Source of the DNA: JBQTIP01 sp052388025
GTDB lineage: Bacteria; Actinomycetota; UBA4738; HRBIN12
Assembly: GCA_052388025.1 (NCBI GenBank)
Contig: JBQTIP010000146.1
Location: forward strand, 1 to 17,291
DNA: 17,291 nt
Direction of reading: 5' to 3'
This document shows positions 1 to 6,797 of the stretch, piece by piece. Positions within the stretch are counted from its first letter, which is position 1. Every line of letters begins with the position of its first letter. Position numbers and translations under genes: made by a program. The notes under the pieces were generated by a model. The model ran no database searches, had not been told where the DNA came from, and was given only the letters and a program-made list of their open reading frames with translations.

Positions 1-1
1 C

Positions 2-196
2 CACCCGGCGCCCATGGGTTCCGGGAAATCGGTCGGGGGCTCCAACGGCTCGGGCCGGCCGCTAATCACGGAGGCGGACGTGATCGCGGCCTGGCGGAGC
101 GGCCGGACCGAGCTCCGCGTGGCGCCGGGCACCATCGTCACTGCGCTGGCACTCGACGCCGCTCACGACGCCGGACTGCGCCTGGTGGAAGGCTAG
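2..196 (+). CDS. 5'-truncated microcompartment-associated protein, C-terminal part
   Basis: The reading frame is open to the window edge, so this is probably the C-terminal end of a longer protein; an ATG at 14 is internal or an alternative start. What is visible is a Gly/Ser-rich flexible linker (GGSNGSGR) and then a compact segment of about 43 residues beginning LITEADV and containing GTIVTALALDAA. This 'ITE-x-D/L ... G ... T-x-x-A' pattern resembles, by memory, the short N-terminal segment of EutT-like and other BMC-associated proteins. A linker followed by a small folded segment would also suit a tail added to an enzyme or shell protein. Its TAG stop directly abuts the ATG of the first BMC-P gene, so it belongs to the same operon. 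The specific function is unknown. Confidence 0.5.
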   Translation, partial: HPAPMGSGKSVGGSNGSGRPLITEADVIAAWRSGRTELRVAPGTIVTALALDAAHDAGLRLVEG

Positions 197-469
197 ATGT
201 TGCTCGCTCGCGTCACCGGGCTCGTGGTCGCGACGCCGAAAGCCAGGGAGCTGGACGGTGTGCGGGTCGCCGTGCTCCAGCCGCTCGGCTCGAACCTGAG
301 CGACCGCGGCCGCCCCGCGGTGGCCGTCGACACGGTCGGCGCCGCCGAGGGGCAGCTGGTGTTCACGGCGGCGGCCGGCTCGGCGCGGGCGGCAAGCGGG
401 ATGACCGGCCGCCCCGTGGACCTCGCGGTGATCGGCATCGTGGACGAGCTTTCTCGGGAGGGGTCATGA
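197..469 (+). CDS. BMC-P shell vertex protein 1 (EutN/CcmL family)
   Basis: This 90-residue protein has the single-domain length of EutN/CcmL/PduN proteins, which form pentamers capping the vertices of polyhedral microcompartment shells. Family landmarks visible are the N-terminal strand MLLARVTGLVVAT, a basic/Leu segment (KARELDGVRV), the central VAVDTVGAAEGQLV (normally AVDxxGAGxGD) and the C-terminal VDLAVIGIVDEL. The usual GSSAR loop is replaced by an Ala-rich GSARAASG. It begins immediately after the previous stop and overlaps the next gene by 4 nt (ATGA), so translation is probably coupled. It is the first of four tandem paralogues. Family assignment is confident; which shell it caps cannot be told from here. 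Confidence 0.88.
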   Translation: MLLARVTGLVVATPKARELDGVRVAVLQPLGSNLSDRGRPAVAVDTVGAAEGQLVFTAAAGSARAASGMTGRPVDLAVIGIVDELSREGS

Positions 470-786
470 TCCTCGGACGCGTGATCGGCAAGGCGGTCTC
501 GAGCCGCAAGGACGAGAAGCTGCTCGGCACCAAGCTCCTCCTCATCGAGGAGGTCGACCCGCAGGGCTCGGGTAGCGGTGACCTCGCCGTGGTCGCGGAC
601 CACCTTGGGGCCGGCCCGGGCGACGTGGTGCTGGTGACGCAAGGCAGCGCCGCCCGTTTCACATGGGTCACGAAGGAGAAGCCGGTAGATGCCCTCGTCG
701 TCGGCATCGTGGACACCATCCGGCTGGACGGGGAGCAGACGTTCACGAAGGACGCGGGGTTCCAGACCGCGGGGGCCGACAGGTGA
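466..786 (+). CDS. BMC-P shell vertex protein 2 (EutN/CcmL family), most canonical copy
   Basis: This 106-residue protein is the copy closest to the family consensus: MILGRVIGKAVSSRKDEKL, then LLLIEEVD, LGAGPGDVVLVTQGSAAR and VDALVVGIVDTI. The GAGxGDxVL and GSxAR elements form the pentamer core and pore-side loop in known EutN/CcmL structures. After the domain (about residue 88) it carries an extra tail of roughly 18 residues, rich in polar residues, that the other three copies lack; such tails can mediate contacts with neighbouring shell tiles or cargo, but that is inference. Its ATG overlaps the previous stop by 4 nt, and its TGA overlaps the GTG start of the next gene at 783. Confidence 0.92.
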   Translation: MILGRVIGKAVSSRKDEKLLGTKLLLIEEVDPQGSGSGDLAVVADHLGAGPGDVVLVTQGSAARFTWVTKEKPVDALVVGIVDTIRLDGEQTFTKDAGFQTAGADR

Positions 787-1061
787 ACCTCGGCCACGTT
801 CGAGGGGTCGTCGTCGCGCAGCACCGGCTGGGCGAGCTGTCCGAACGCAGGCTCGTCCTCGTGGAGCCCGTGGACGAGGGGGGGAACCCCGAGGGGAAGA
901 TGCTCGTCGCCCTGGACCCGCTCGTTTCCGCGGCCGACGGCGCGCTCGTCTGGTACGTGGGCGGCAGCGACGCTACCGACGCGCTGGACGACCCGTTCCA
1001 GCCCGCCGACGCGGCCATCGTGGGGCTCGTCGCATCGGTCAGGAAGGCGAGCGGACAATGA
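783..1061 (+). CDS. BMC-P shell vertex protein 3 (EutN/CcmL family)
   Basis: The GTG at 783 is chosen because it overlaps the upstream TGA (GTGA), as at the other junctions in this operon, and gives a 92-residue protein of family length beginning VNLGHVRGVVVAQHRLGEL. The family pattern continues with LVLVEPVDEGG, VALDPLVSAADGALVWYVGGSDA and AAIVGLVASV. The GAGxGD turn is degenerate (SAADGA) and the GSSAR loop is GGSDA, so this copy has diverged from copy 2 and may occupy a different vertex position or form mixed pentamers (inference). Its stop overlaps the next start (ATGA at 1058). Confidence 0.82.
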   Translation: MNLGHVRGVVVAQHRLGELSERRLVLVEPVDEGGNPEGKMLVALDPLVSAADGALVWYVGGSDATDALDDPFQPADAAIVGLVASVRKASGQ

Positions 1062-1321
1062 TGCTCGCGCGGGTAACGGCGAAGGTGACCGGCTCGGTTC
1101 AGCATCCCTCCTATTACGGACGTCCGCTGTACGCCGTGCGACCGGAGCTGGCCGACGGCGGCATTGGGCGGTCCTTTCTCGCGCTCGACACCGTCGGCTG
1201 CGCCCTGGGCGACGAGGTCCTCGTCGCGCGGGTGCCGGGCCTCGCGAGGAGCGTCCTCGCCGCCGACCGAGCACCGGTGCGCAGCATGATCCTCGGCATC
1301 CTGGACAAGCACCCGAGCTGA
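1058..1321 (+). CDS. BMC-P shell vertex protein 4 (EutN/CcmL family)
   Basis: This 87-residue protein starts at the ATG overlapping the previous stop. It shows MMLARVTAKVTGSVQ, LYAVRPE, then FLALDTVGCALGDEVLVARV and MILGILDKH, which align with strands 1-2, the AVDxxGAGxGDxVL core and the C-terminal IVGIVD strand of EutN/CcmL proteins. In the core turn a Cys stands in for the usual Ala (GCALGD), and the GSSAR loop is reduced to VPGLARS. It is the shortest of the four. One base separates its TGA from the ATG of the dehydrogenase gene, so shell protein and enzyme are in one translationally coupled operon. Confidence 0.83.
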   Translation: MMLARVTAKVTGSVQHPSYYGRPLYAVRPELADGGIGRSFLALDTVGCALGDEVLVARVPGLARSVLAADRAPVRSMILGILDKHPS

Positions 1322-1322
1322 C

Positions 1323-2267
1323 ATGCGGAGGGTGACCATCGTCGGTGCCGGCAACGTCGGCGGCGCCGCCGCCGCCCGGCTGGCACGTTCGCCGTGCGTG
1401 GACGAGCTGGTCCTCGTAGATGCGATCCCCGGCCTGGCGGAGGGCATCGCCCTCGACATCTCCCAGTGCGCCGTGCTCGATCGATTCGACACGCGCATCA
1501 CCGGATCCACTGACTACGGTTCGACCGAGCACTCGGACGTCGTGGTCGTCACCGCCGGACGGGCCCGGCAGCCGGGACAGAGTCGCCTGGACCTCCTGGC
1601 GATGAACGCGAAGATCGTCTCGGAGGTCGTGGCGCAGGCGGTGGCCCGATCCCCGTACGCCGTCCTGATCCTGGTGACGAACCCGCTGGACGAGATGACG
1701 TACCTATCCTGGAGGATCTCCGGCCTGCCCCCTGAGCGCGTGATGGGCATGGCCGGCGTGCTGGACTCCTCCAGATTCCGGCTCTTCGTCGGGCAGGCGC
1801 TTGGAGTCGCGCCGGCCGAGGTCGATGCGATCACGCTCGGCAGCCACGGCGACACGATGGTTCCGATCATCTCCGGCTCGCACATCGGCAGGCGTCCCCT
1901 CGTCGAGCTGCTGCCCGCGACCACGCTCGAGCGGATCGCTGCCCGAACCCGCAACGGCGGCGCGGAGATCGTCGCCCTCTTGAAGCGCGGCAGCGCCTTC
2001 CACGCGCCCGGCGCGAGCATCGCGGCGATGGTGGAGGCGATCGTCGACGATCGAAAGGAGACCCATCCAACGTGCGCGAGAGTGGAGGGTCAGTACGGCA
2101 TCGAGGGCGTGTTCCTCGGCGTCCCCGCCGTGCTCGGCCGCCGCGGGGTCGAGGACATCGTGGAGCTCCCGCTATCCGATGCGGAGCTCGCCGCGCTCCG
2201 GGAAGCCGCCGAGAAGGTGGCCGAGCGCTGCCGCGACCTCGACGGGGTCCTCGCTGCCTCGGCCTGA
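1323..2267 (+). CDS. NAD-dependent malate (2-hydroxyacid) dehydrogenase, BMC-operon linked
   Basis: This 314-residue protein belongs to the LDH/MDH superfamily and should interconvert a 2-hydroxy acid and a 2-oxo acid with NAD(H). The Rossmann glycine motif VGAGNVGG is at residues 7-14 and Asp33 ends the second strand as in NAD-preferring enzymes. The substrate loop reads TAGRARQPGQSR (77-88): Arg82 aligns with position 102, which is Gln in lactate and Arg in malate dehydrogenases. Arg88, Asn120, Asp148, Arg151 and the catalytic His175 in GSHGD are present. This predicts malate or another dicarboxylic substrate. It follows four shell genes with a 1-nt gap, so it may recycle NADH for, or act downstream of, the compartment. 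No encapsulation peptide is evident. It could simply be the housekeeping mdh. Confidence 0.85.
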   Translation: MRRVTIVGAGNVGGAAAARLARSPCVDELVLVDAIPGLAEGIALDISQCAVLDRFDTRITGSTDYGSTEHSDVVVVTAGRARQPGQSRLDLLAMNAKIVSEVVAQAVARSPYAVLILVTNPLDEMTYLSWRISGLPPERVMGMAGVLDSSRFRLFVGQALGVAPAEVDAITLGSHGDTMVPIISGSHIGRRPLVELLPATTLERIAARTRNGGAEIVALLKRGSAFHAPGASIAAMVEAIVDDRKETHPTCARVEGQYGIEGVFLGVPAVLGRRGVEDIVELPLSDAELAALREAAEKVAERCRDLDGVLAASA

Positions 2268-2276
2268 CCGCGCCCG

Positions 2277-2288
2277 TACACTGACGGC
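2277..2288 (+). promoter_or_regulatory. Candidate leaderless promoter (-10 TACACT)
   Basis: TACACT at 2277-2282 fits the actinobacterial -10 pattern TANNNT. It ends 6 nt before the GTG at 2289, so transcription would start at or next to the start codon. No ribosome binding site precedes the GTG, which agrees with a leaderless transcript. No clear -35 box is seen. Confidence 0.45.
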
Positions 2289-3020
2289 GTGTCCAAGACC
2301 CCGCTGATCGCCGTCCCCGCGCAGCCGCTTAGGCCCGGCCGGGTATCGGGCTGGGGGTCGTGGCTCGCGTTCGCGGCCCCCGCGGGCTACGTCGAGTCAC
2401 TGCGCAGGGCCGGCGCGCGACCCGTGCTCCTGACCCAGCCCGACGACGCGGACCCGCGCGAGATCCTGGAGCCGTTCGACGGGCTGCTCCTGATGGGCGG
2501 GGGCGACGTCGAGCCGTCTCGCTACGGCCAGGAGCCGCATCCCTACAACTACGGAGTCGAGCCAGACCGCGACGACCTGGAGATCGCCCTTCTGCGTGCG
2601 GCAGACGAGCTCGCCATGCCCACCCTGGCCATCTGCCGCGGCGCCCAGGTTCTGAACGTCGCCTTCGGGGGAACGCTTCATCAGCATCTGCCCGACCTTC
2701 CAGGGGTGGTGCGGCACGGCCCGCCCCTCGGCTCCGAGCCCGTGCTTCACGACGTCAAGATCGCTACCGGCACCAGGATCGCCGAGGCGGTCCGCGATGA
2801 GCGTCTCTCCTGCTCATCCCACCACCATCAGGGGATCGACCGGCTTGGCGAAGGCCTCCTGGCGACGGGCTGGAGCGACGACGGCCTCATCGAGGCGCTC
2901 GAGCGGGAGAATGGCTGGACGCTGGCCGTCCAATGGCACCCGGAGGAGACCGCCTTGGATGACCCCCCGCATCAAGGACTGTTCGACGCGCTCGTTGCGC
3001 GGGCCCGCCCGTCCGCGTGA
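2289..3020 (+). CDS. Gamma-glutamyl-GABA hydrolase-like class I glutamine amidotransferase (peptidase C26)
   Basis: This 243-residue protein has the length and motifs of the PuuD/peptidase C26 family, which hydrolyse gamma-glutamyl amide bonds with a Cys-His-Glu triad. The pattern GLLLMGGGDVEPSRYG (65-80), nucleophile Cys116 in AICRGAQ, SSHHHQGID (177-184) and His217/Glu219 in QWHPEE are all present. PuuD itself completes putrescine breakdown by releasing GABA from gamma-glutamyl-GABA. No other putrescine-pathway gene is visible here, so the substrate could be another gamma-glutamyl compound. The GTG start follows a leaderless-type -10 box. It lies alone between the BMC operon and a convergent DUF488 gene. 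Confidence 0.85.
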   Translation: MSKTPLIAVPAQPLRPGRVSGWGSWLAFAAPAGYVESLRRAGARPVLLTQPDDADPREILEPFDGLLLMGGGDVEPSRYGQEPHPYNYGVEPDRDDLEIALLRAADELAMPTLAICRGAQVLNVAFGGTLHQHLPDLPGVVRHGPPLGSEPVLHDVKIATGTRIAEAVRDERLSCSSHHHQGIDRLGEGLLATGWSDDGLIEALERENGWTLAVQWHPEETALDDPPHQGLFDALVARARPSA

Positions 3021-3048
3021 GCTGACAGCCCCCGGTACCGCGAAATCC

Positions 3049-3489
3049 CTAGAGGTGTGTGACCTCGAACGGCCCCCACAGAGGCTCGAGATACTCGAGG
3101 ACGAGCCGGCGATGACAGCGATCGGCCCTCGCGCAAGCGCACAGCAGGGCCGTCGGTAGGCCGAACAGCAGAGCCCTGTCGATCCTCCTCTCGATCTGCC
3201 GCTCCGCAATCAGCTCGAGGAACCCACGCTCGTACACATCCCAGGCCAGACCCCTCTTCTTCAGCCCGCCGAACAGCTCATTAGACGGCGCGAGCAGCGG
3301 CTCGTGCACGTACTCGGCACCGCAGATCTCGCGCAGCAGATAGGGAAGGTGCGCGCGACGGGCCAAGCCCGCCAGGTTGGACGTGTTGTGCAGCCGGACG
3401 TCCACCACACGTCTCACCCCGGCTTCGCGAATGGGATCGAAGAGCTCCTGGGCGCTTCGCCTCGTGAATCCGATCGTGAAGACCTCCAT
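3049..3489 (-). CDS. DUF488 family protein
   Basis: This 146-residue reverse-strand protein has the DUF488 hallmarks: an N-terminal TIGFTRRS (residues 5-12), VVDVRLHN (28-35), and a late Cys-rich CACARADRCHRRL (117-129). The conserved Cys/His cluster suggests an enzymatic or metal/nucleic-acid-related role, but the family has no settled function. It converges on the amidohydrolase gene with 28 nt between the stops, and its start faces the creatininase unit. A TAGGGT box on the reverse strand at 3504-3499 lies 9 nt before its ATG, again consistent with leaderless expression. Confidence 0.85.
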   Translation of the reverse strand: MEVFTIGFTRRSAQELFDPIREAGVRRVVDVRLHNTSNLAGLARRAHLPYLLREICGAEYVHEPLLAPSNELFGGLKKRGLAWDVYERGFLELIAERQIERRIDRALLFGLPTALLCACARADRCHRRLVLEYLEPLWGPFEVTHL

Positions 3490-3498
3490 GCGGCGCGC

Positions 3499-3527
3499 AC
3501 CCTATCACCGCGTCATGGCGTACCCTT
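3499..3527. promoter_or_regulatory. Candidate divergent promoter pair for DUF488 (-) and the creatininase/importer unit (+)
   Basis: On the reverse strand TAGGGT (3504-3499) sits 9 nt before the DUF488 ATG. On the forward strand TACCCT (3522-3527) could be the -10 of a transcript starting near 3534, ahead of the small ORF at 3559. Both fit TANNNT, but neither has a convincing -35 element, so this rests on weak motifs plus the divergent layout. Confidence 0.28.
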
Positions 3528-3558
3528 TCGGCCGGGAACTAGACAGGGGGTCGAGTCG

Positions 3559-3639
3559 GTGGGGAGCCTGCGGGTCGTGCGCGCCGAGGGCGACGCCGAA
3601 TCCCAGTTCCCTTCGTACATCGGCGGGGGGTCGCGGTAG
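3559..3639 (+). CDS. Candidate 26-residue leader peptide upstream of the creatininase gene
   Basis: A GTG at 3559 is preceded by a purine-rich AGGGGG at 3545-3550, 8 nt away, a normal Shine-Dalgarno distance. The frame runs 26 codons (starting VGSLRVVRAEG, ending SYIGGGSR) to a TAG whose last base is directly followed by the creatininase ATG. Abutting stop and start suggest translational coupling. The peptide has no attenuator-like run of one codon. It may be a real small protein, a leader ORF, or the remnant of a lost gene's N-terminus. Only position and ribosome binding site support it. Confidence 0.25.
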   Translation: MGSLRVVRAEGDAESQFPSYIGGGSR

Positions 3640-4458
3640 ATGACCTGGCTGACGCCGCTCCTTTACGAGCGTTTGACCTGGCCGGAGGTTCGTCGGGCCG
3701 CCGAGGAGGACCGAGTCTGCCTGATCCCTGCGGCCACGCTCGAGGACCACGGGCCGCACCTTCCGATCGACGCGGATCTCCGCATCGCAGTCGAGATTTG
3801 CCGGCAAGCCGCCGAGGAAGCGCCGGACGACATCGTCCTGCTTCCGGCCATCCCCCACGGCTACACGCCCCATCACATGGACTTCCCCGGTCCCATCACG
3901 ATCGGATGGGACACGTTCACGAAGTACTGCACAGATGTAGGGACGTCCCTCGCCCGGCACGGGTTCAAGCGCATCCTCTACCTGAACGGACACGGCTCCA
4001 ATCAGAACCTCGTCGAGATGGCCGCGCGGCTGGTGGTGCTGGAGCACCCCGACGTGCTGGCGGCCGCCGCCTTCTACCTGACGAGCGATGAAGGGAAGCG
4101 CGTCATCCAGGAGGTCCGCGATTCCGAGATCGGCGGGATGGGTCACGCGTGCGAGCTCGAGACCTCCATCTACCTGGCGATCGACCCCAACGCCGTGCAC
4201 ATGGAGCTGGCGGTCGACGAGAGCTCCTACCCGGACGGCCCGAACGCCTGGATGGACTGGTCGGACGGTCCGCTGAAGCTGATGCCGTGGTGGTCCGCGA
4301 TCAGCCACACCGGCGTGCACGGCGCCCCCACCCTCGCCAGCGCCGAGAAGGGCAAGGCGCTCCTCGACGCCGCCGTCGCCGAGTGCGTCGCGTTCGTTCG
4401 CGAGCTGAAGGAGAAGCCGCTCCCGGTGCGCCGGACCCCCAGCGAGAAGCCGGAGTGA
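3640..4458 (+). CDS. Creatininase family amidohydrolase
   Basis: This 272-residue protein is of full length for the creatininase family, metal-dependent enzymes opening cyclic or linear amides (creatininase, formamide hydrolases, MftE-type peptidases). The first metal-binding motif is LEDHGPHLPIDAD (34-46), where Glu35, His37 and Asp46 match the Glu/His/Asp ligands of creatininase. NGHGSNQN (116-123) supplies the next His, and GHACELETS (168-175) supplies the Glu. The usual Gln in 'ExHG' is Asp36. The ATG at 3640 directly follows an in-frame TAG and has a G-rich stretch upstream. Its stop overlaps the GTG of an S66 peptidase pseudogene, and a peptide importer follows, so it probably acts on the imported compound in the cytoplasm. 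The exact substrate is unknown. Confidence 0.88.
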   Translation: MTWLTPLLYERLTWPEVRRAAEEDRVCLIPAATLEDHGPHLPIDADLRIAVEICRQAAEEAPDDIVLLPAIPHGYTPHHMDFPGPITIGWDTFTKYCTDVGTSLARHGFKRILYLNGHGSNQNLVEMAARLVVLEHPDVLAAAAFYLTSDEGKRVIQEVRDSEIGGMGHACELETSIYLAIDPNAVHMELAVDESSYPDGPNAWMDWSDGPLKLMPWWSAISHTGVHGAPTLASAEKGKALLDAAVAECVAFVRELKEKPLPVRRTPSEKPE

Positions 4459-4911
4459 AGCCCGCGACGCTTCACGGAAGGCCCCTTCCCGATGGGGGGA
4501 CGATCGGCGTGCCCGCCCCCTCGGGCCCTTACTTCAATCGGTCGGACGTGCTGCGCGGGGTAGAGTGGTGGGAGGCGCGTGGCTACCGCGTGAAGCTCGC
4601 CGAGGGCATCTGGGACAAGGACGACTACGTGGCCGGCAACCCGGAAACCGGCTCGCGACATCACGTCGATGTTCGCCGACCCCGAGGTCGACGTGCGACT
4701 GGCGGGAGGATCGCCCGGAGGCGCCCCGGACGAGGTCTCTCGAGGACGTGCTGGAGGAGCGGCTGGAACCGCTCGGCGTCCCCGTGCTATACAAGCTGCC
4801 GCTTGGACACGAGAAGCACCGGCGCCGCTCCCGTTCGCGGTGACGGCCACTCTCGACGCCGACGAGCGAAAGCTCAAGATCGACGAGCCGGCCCTTCGGG
4901 CTGTTCCGTAA
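4455..4911 (+). pseudogene. Decayed LD-carboxypeptidase / MccF-like peptidase S66
   Basis: Pieces of one S66 serine peptidase appear in order but in different frames. Frame of 4455 (GTG overlapping the creatininase stop): GRPLPDGGTIGVPAPSGPY through AGNPET, to about 4650. Next frame: ARDITSMFADPEVD, 4651-4692. Third frame: LEDVLEERLEPLGVPVLYKL and LGHEKH, 4739-4819. Then back one frame: LPFAVTATLDADERKLKI, from about 4828, to TAA at 4909. At least three frame changes are needed. The remnant spans about 152 codons against a family norm of about 300-345, so the middle, including the nucleophile Ser region, is deleted; the conserved C-terminal Gly-His survives. Intact relatives cleave LD-peptide bonds of murein peptides or detoxify microcin C. 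No intact product is possible, barring assembly error. Confidence 0.85.
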
Positions 4912-4953
4912 GACAAGGAAGAGGCTGAGGCTCTCGAGAGGAGAGGAGACGCA

Positions 4954-6765
4954 ATGAGGCGAGGATCGCGCACAGCCGCGGGCTTCGTGACCATGACGAT
5001 GCTGGTCGGACTCATGCTCGCAGCGCCGGCGTTCGGACAGAGCCCGGCCGGCGAAGAGACGAAGGTCACGTGGACGCTGGGCGACGAGGACGATATCGAC
5101 TCGTTCAATCCGTTCGTGGCTGTCGCCTCGGGCTACACGATCTTCGCCATGACCTATGAGAATCTCACCACCTACAACAGGGAAACGCTCGAGAGGGTGC
5201 CGGGGATCGCTGAGTCGTGGGAGACGAGCGAGGATGGCCTGACCTGGACGTTTCAAATCCGACCCGGCGTCACGTGGCACGACGGCGAGCCGCTCACTGC
5301 CAATGACGTCGCGTACACCTACAACCGGATCATCCAGGACCACGAAGGATGCTGCTTCTCCTACCTCAGGCTCGTGGAGAGCGTGACGGCGCCCGATGAG
5401 AGCACCGTCGTTATCGCGACCACGAAGCCCACACCGCAGATGCTGGCCATCGTCATCCCCATACTGCCCGAGCACGTCTGGAGCGGCATCTCCAAGGATG
5501 ACGCAAAGACCTACGAGAACATCCCGATCGTTGGAAGCGGGCCCTTCGAGCTGGTCGAGTACGAGCCGGGCCAGTTCGCTCGCCTTGAGGCCAACGAGGA
5601 TTACTGGGGCGGCGTGCCCCACGTCGACGAGATCATCTACCGCATCTTCAACAACCAGGACGCCGCCGTCGAGGCATTGAAGGCCGGAGAGATCGACGCG
5701 ATCGACGCTCTCGAACCGAACCTTTTCCAGTCCCTGGAAGGCATCGACAACATCACCACCCACGCCGCCGACGTCATCGCCTTCGACGAGATCGCGATGA
5801 ACGTCGGCTCCCTCCAGGGAGACGGGCACCCGGCCCTGGAGGATGTGCGTGTCCGTCAGGCGATCGCACATGCCATCGACAAGGAGACGCTGATCGACCG
5901 GGTACTTCTCGGCTACGGGACCCTGGGGAGCACGATCGTCACACCGGCGGCGGGGGCGTTCCATTACGAGCCTACCGCGGACGAGGTCTACGAGTTCGAC
6001 ATCGCCCAGGCCAACCAGATCCTCGACGATGCCGGCTATAAGGACACCGACGGCGACGGCGTGCGCGAGATGCCCGGGGGAGGAGAGCCGCTGGAATTCC
6101 GGTACTTCGTGCGGAGCGAGAACAACAGCACCGTGAAGGCCAGCCAGTTCATCCAGGGCTGGCTGGAGCAGATCGGCATCGCCACCGAGGTCTCATCGCT
6201 CAACGACAACAAGCTCACCGACGTCATCATCGACGGCACCTATGACATCTTCCATTGGGGGTGGTTCGGGGACGTCGATCCGGATTTCATCCTGTCGGTC
6301 ATGAGCTGCGCGCAGCGCCCGGAGCTGAATGCGCAGGGCCAGAACGTCGGAGGCATCTGGAGCGACAGCTACTACTGCAACGAGACGTTCGACCAGATGT
6401 TCGTGGAGCAGAAGACCCTCCTGGAGCAGGAGGAGCGAATCGCCGTCATCCACGAGATGCAGCGGCAGGTGTACCTGGACGCTCCGTACGTGGTCCTCTG
6501 GTACAGCAAGAACCTACAGGCCTACCGGAACGACGCCTTCACCGGGTATCTGACGTCGCCTGCGCCGAACGGTGACCTCTTCGGGATTTTCTACAGCAAC
6601 GAGAGCTTGGTCAGCATCCGTCCGGCCTCGGAGGCCGCGGCCGGACCCAAGCAGGCCAAGGGGATCCCGGCGGGCGTGTGGGTCGGCATCATCGCCGGGA
6701 TCGTTGTGATCGTCGTGGCCGTCGCGCTTGTTCGCCGCCGCGGCAGCGAGGAAGACCGGGCCTAG
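4954..6765 (+). CDS. Peptide ABC transporter substrate-binding protein (family 5) with C-terminal membrane anchor
   Basis: This 603-residue extracytoplasmic solute receptor is of the DppA/OppA class. A basic start (MRRGSR) and hydrophobic stretch to APAFG-Q (about residue 28) form a signal peptide with no lipobox Cys. The SBP_bac_5 fold follows, with typical patterns YENLTTYN, LAESW-like IAESWETSEDGLTWTF, WHDGEPLTANDV and VRQAIAHAIDKE. Near the C-terminus GVWVGIIAGIVVIVVAVALV (about 575-594) followed by RRRG is a transmembrane helix with positive cytoplasmic end, so the protein is probably tethered by its C-terminus rather than a lipid. GGAGAGGAG lies just before the ATG as ribosome binding site. 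First gene of the importer, followed by two permeases and two ATPases. Confidence 0.93.
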   Translation: MRRGSRTAAGFVTMTMLVGLMLAAPAFGQSPAGEETKVTWTLGDEDDIDSFNPFVAVASGYTIFAMTYENLTTYNRETLERVPGIAESWETSEDGLTWTFQIRPGVTWHDGEPLTANDVAYTYNRIIQDHEGCCFSYLRLVESVTAPDESTVVIATTKPTPQMLAIVIPILPEHVWSGISKDDAKTYENIPIVGSGPFELVEYEPGQFARLEANEDYWGGVPHVDEIIYRIFNNQDAAVEALKAGEIDAIDALEPNLFQSLEGIDNITTHAADVIAFDEIAMNVGSLQGDGHPALEDVRVRQAIAHAIDKETLIDRVLLGYGTLGSTIVTPAAGAFHYEPTADEVYEFDIAQANQILDDAGYKDTDGDGVREMPGGGEPLEFRYFVRSENNSTVKASQFIQGWLEQIGIATEVSSLNDNKLTDVIIDGTYDIFHWGWFGDVDPDFILSVMSCAQRPELNAQGQNVGGIWSDSYYCNETFDQMFVEQKTLLEQEERIAVIHEMQRQVYLDAPYVVLWYSKNLQAYRNDAFTGYLTSPAPNGDLFGIFYSNESLVSIRPASEAAAGPKQAKGIPAGVWVGIIAGIVVIVVAVALVRRRGSEEDRA

Positions 6766-6797
6766 CGAACAAACGGGGCCGGAGGGACGAACCCGAG

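Noticed and set aside
363..1532. A 389-codon reverse-strand frame across the BMC-P genes
   Set aside because: It is antisense to four well-supported shell genes and is a low-complexity Arg/Pro/Ser product typical of spurious frames in GC-rich DNA.
2289..3020. Assigning the C26 hydrolase to a putrescine (puu) pathway
   Set aside because: No glutamyl-putrescine synthetase, oxidase or aldehyde dehydrogenase gene lies nearby, so only the family-level call is justified.
4534..5964. A 476-codon open frame on the reverse strand
   Set aside because: It lies antisense to the solute-binding protein gene and pseudogene, its composition is Arg/Asp/Val-rich as expected of a GC-rich shadow frame, and no domain is recognisable.
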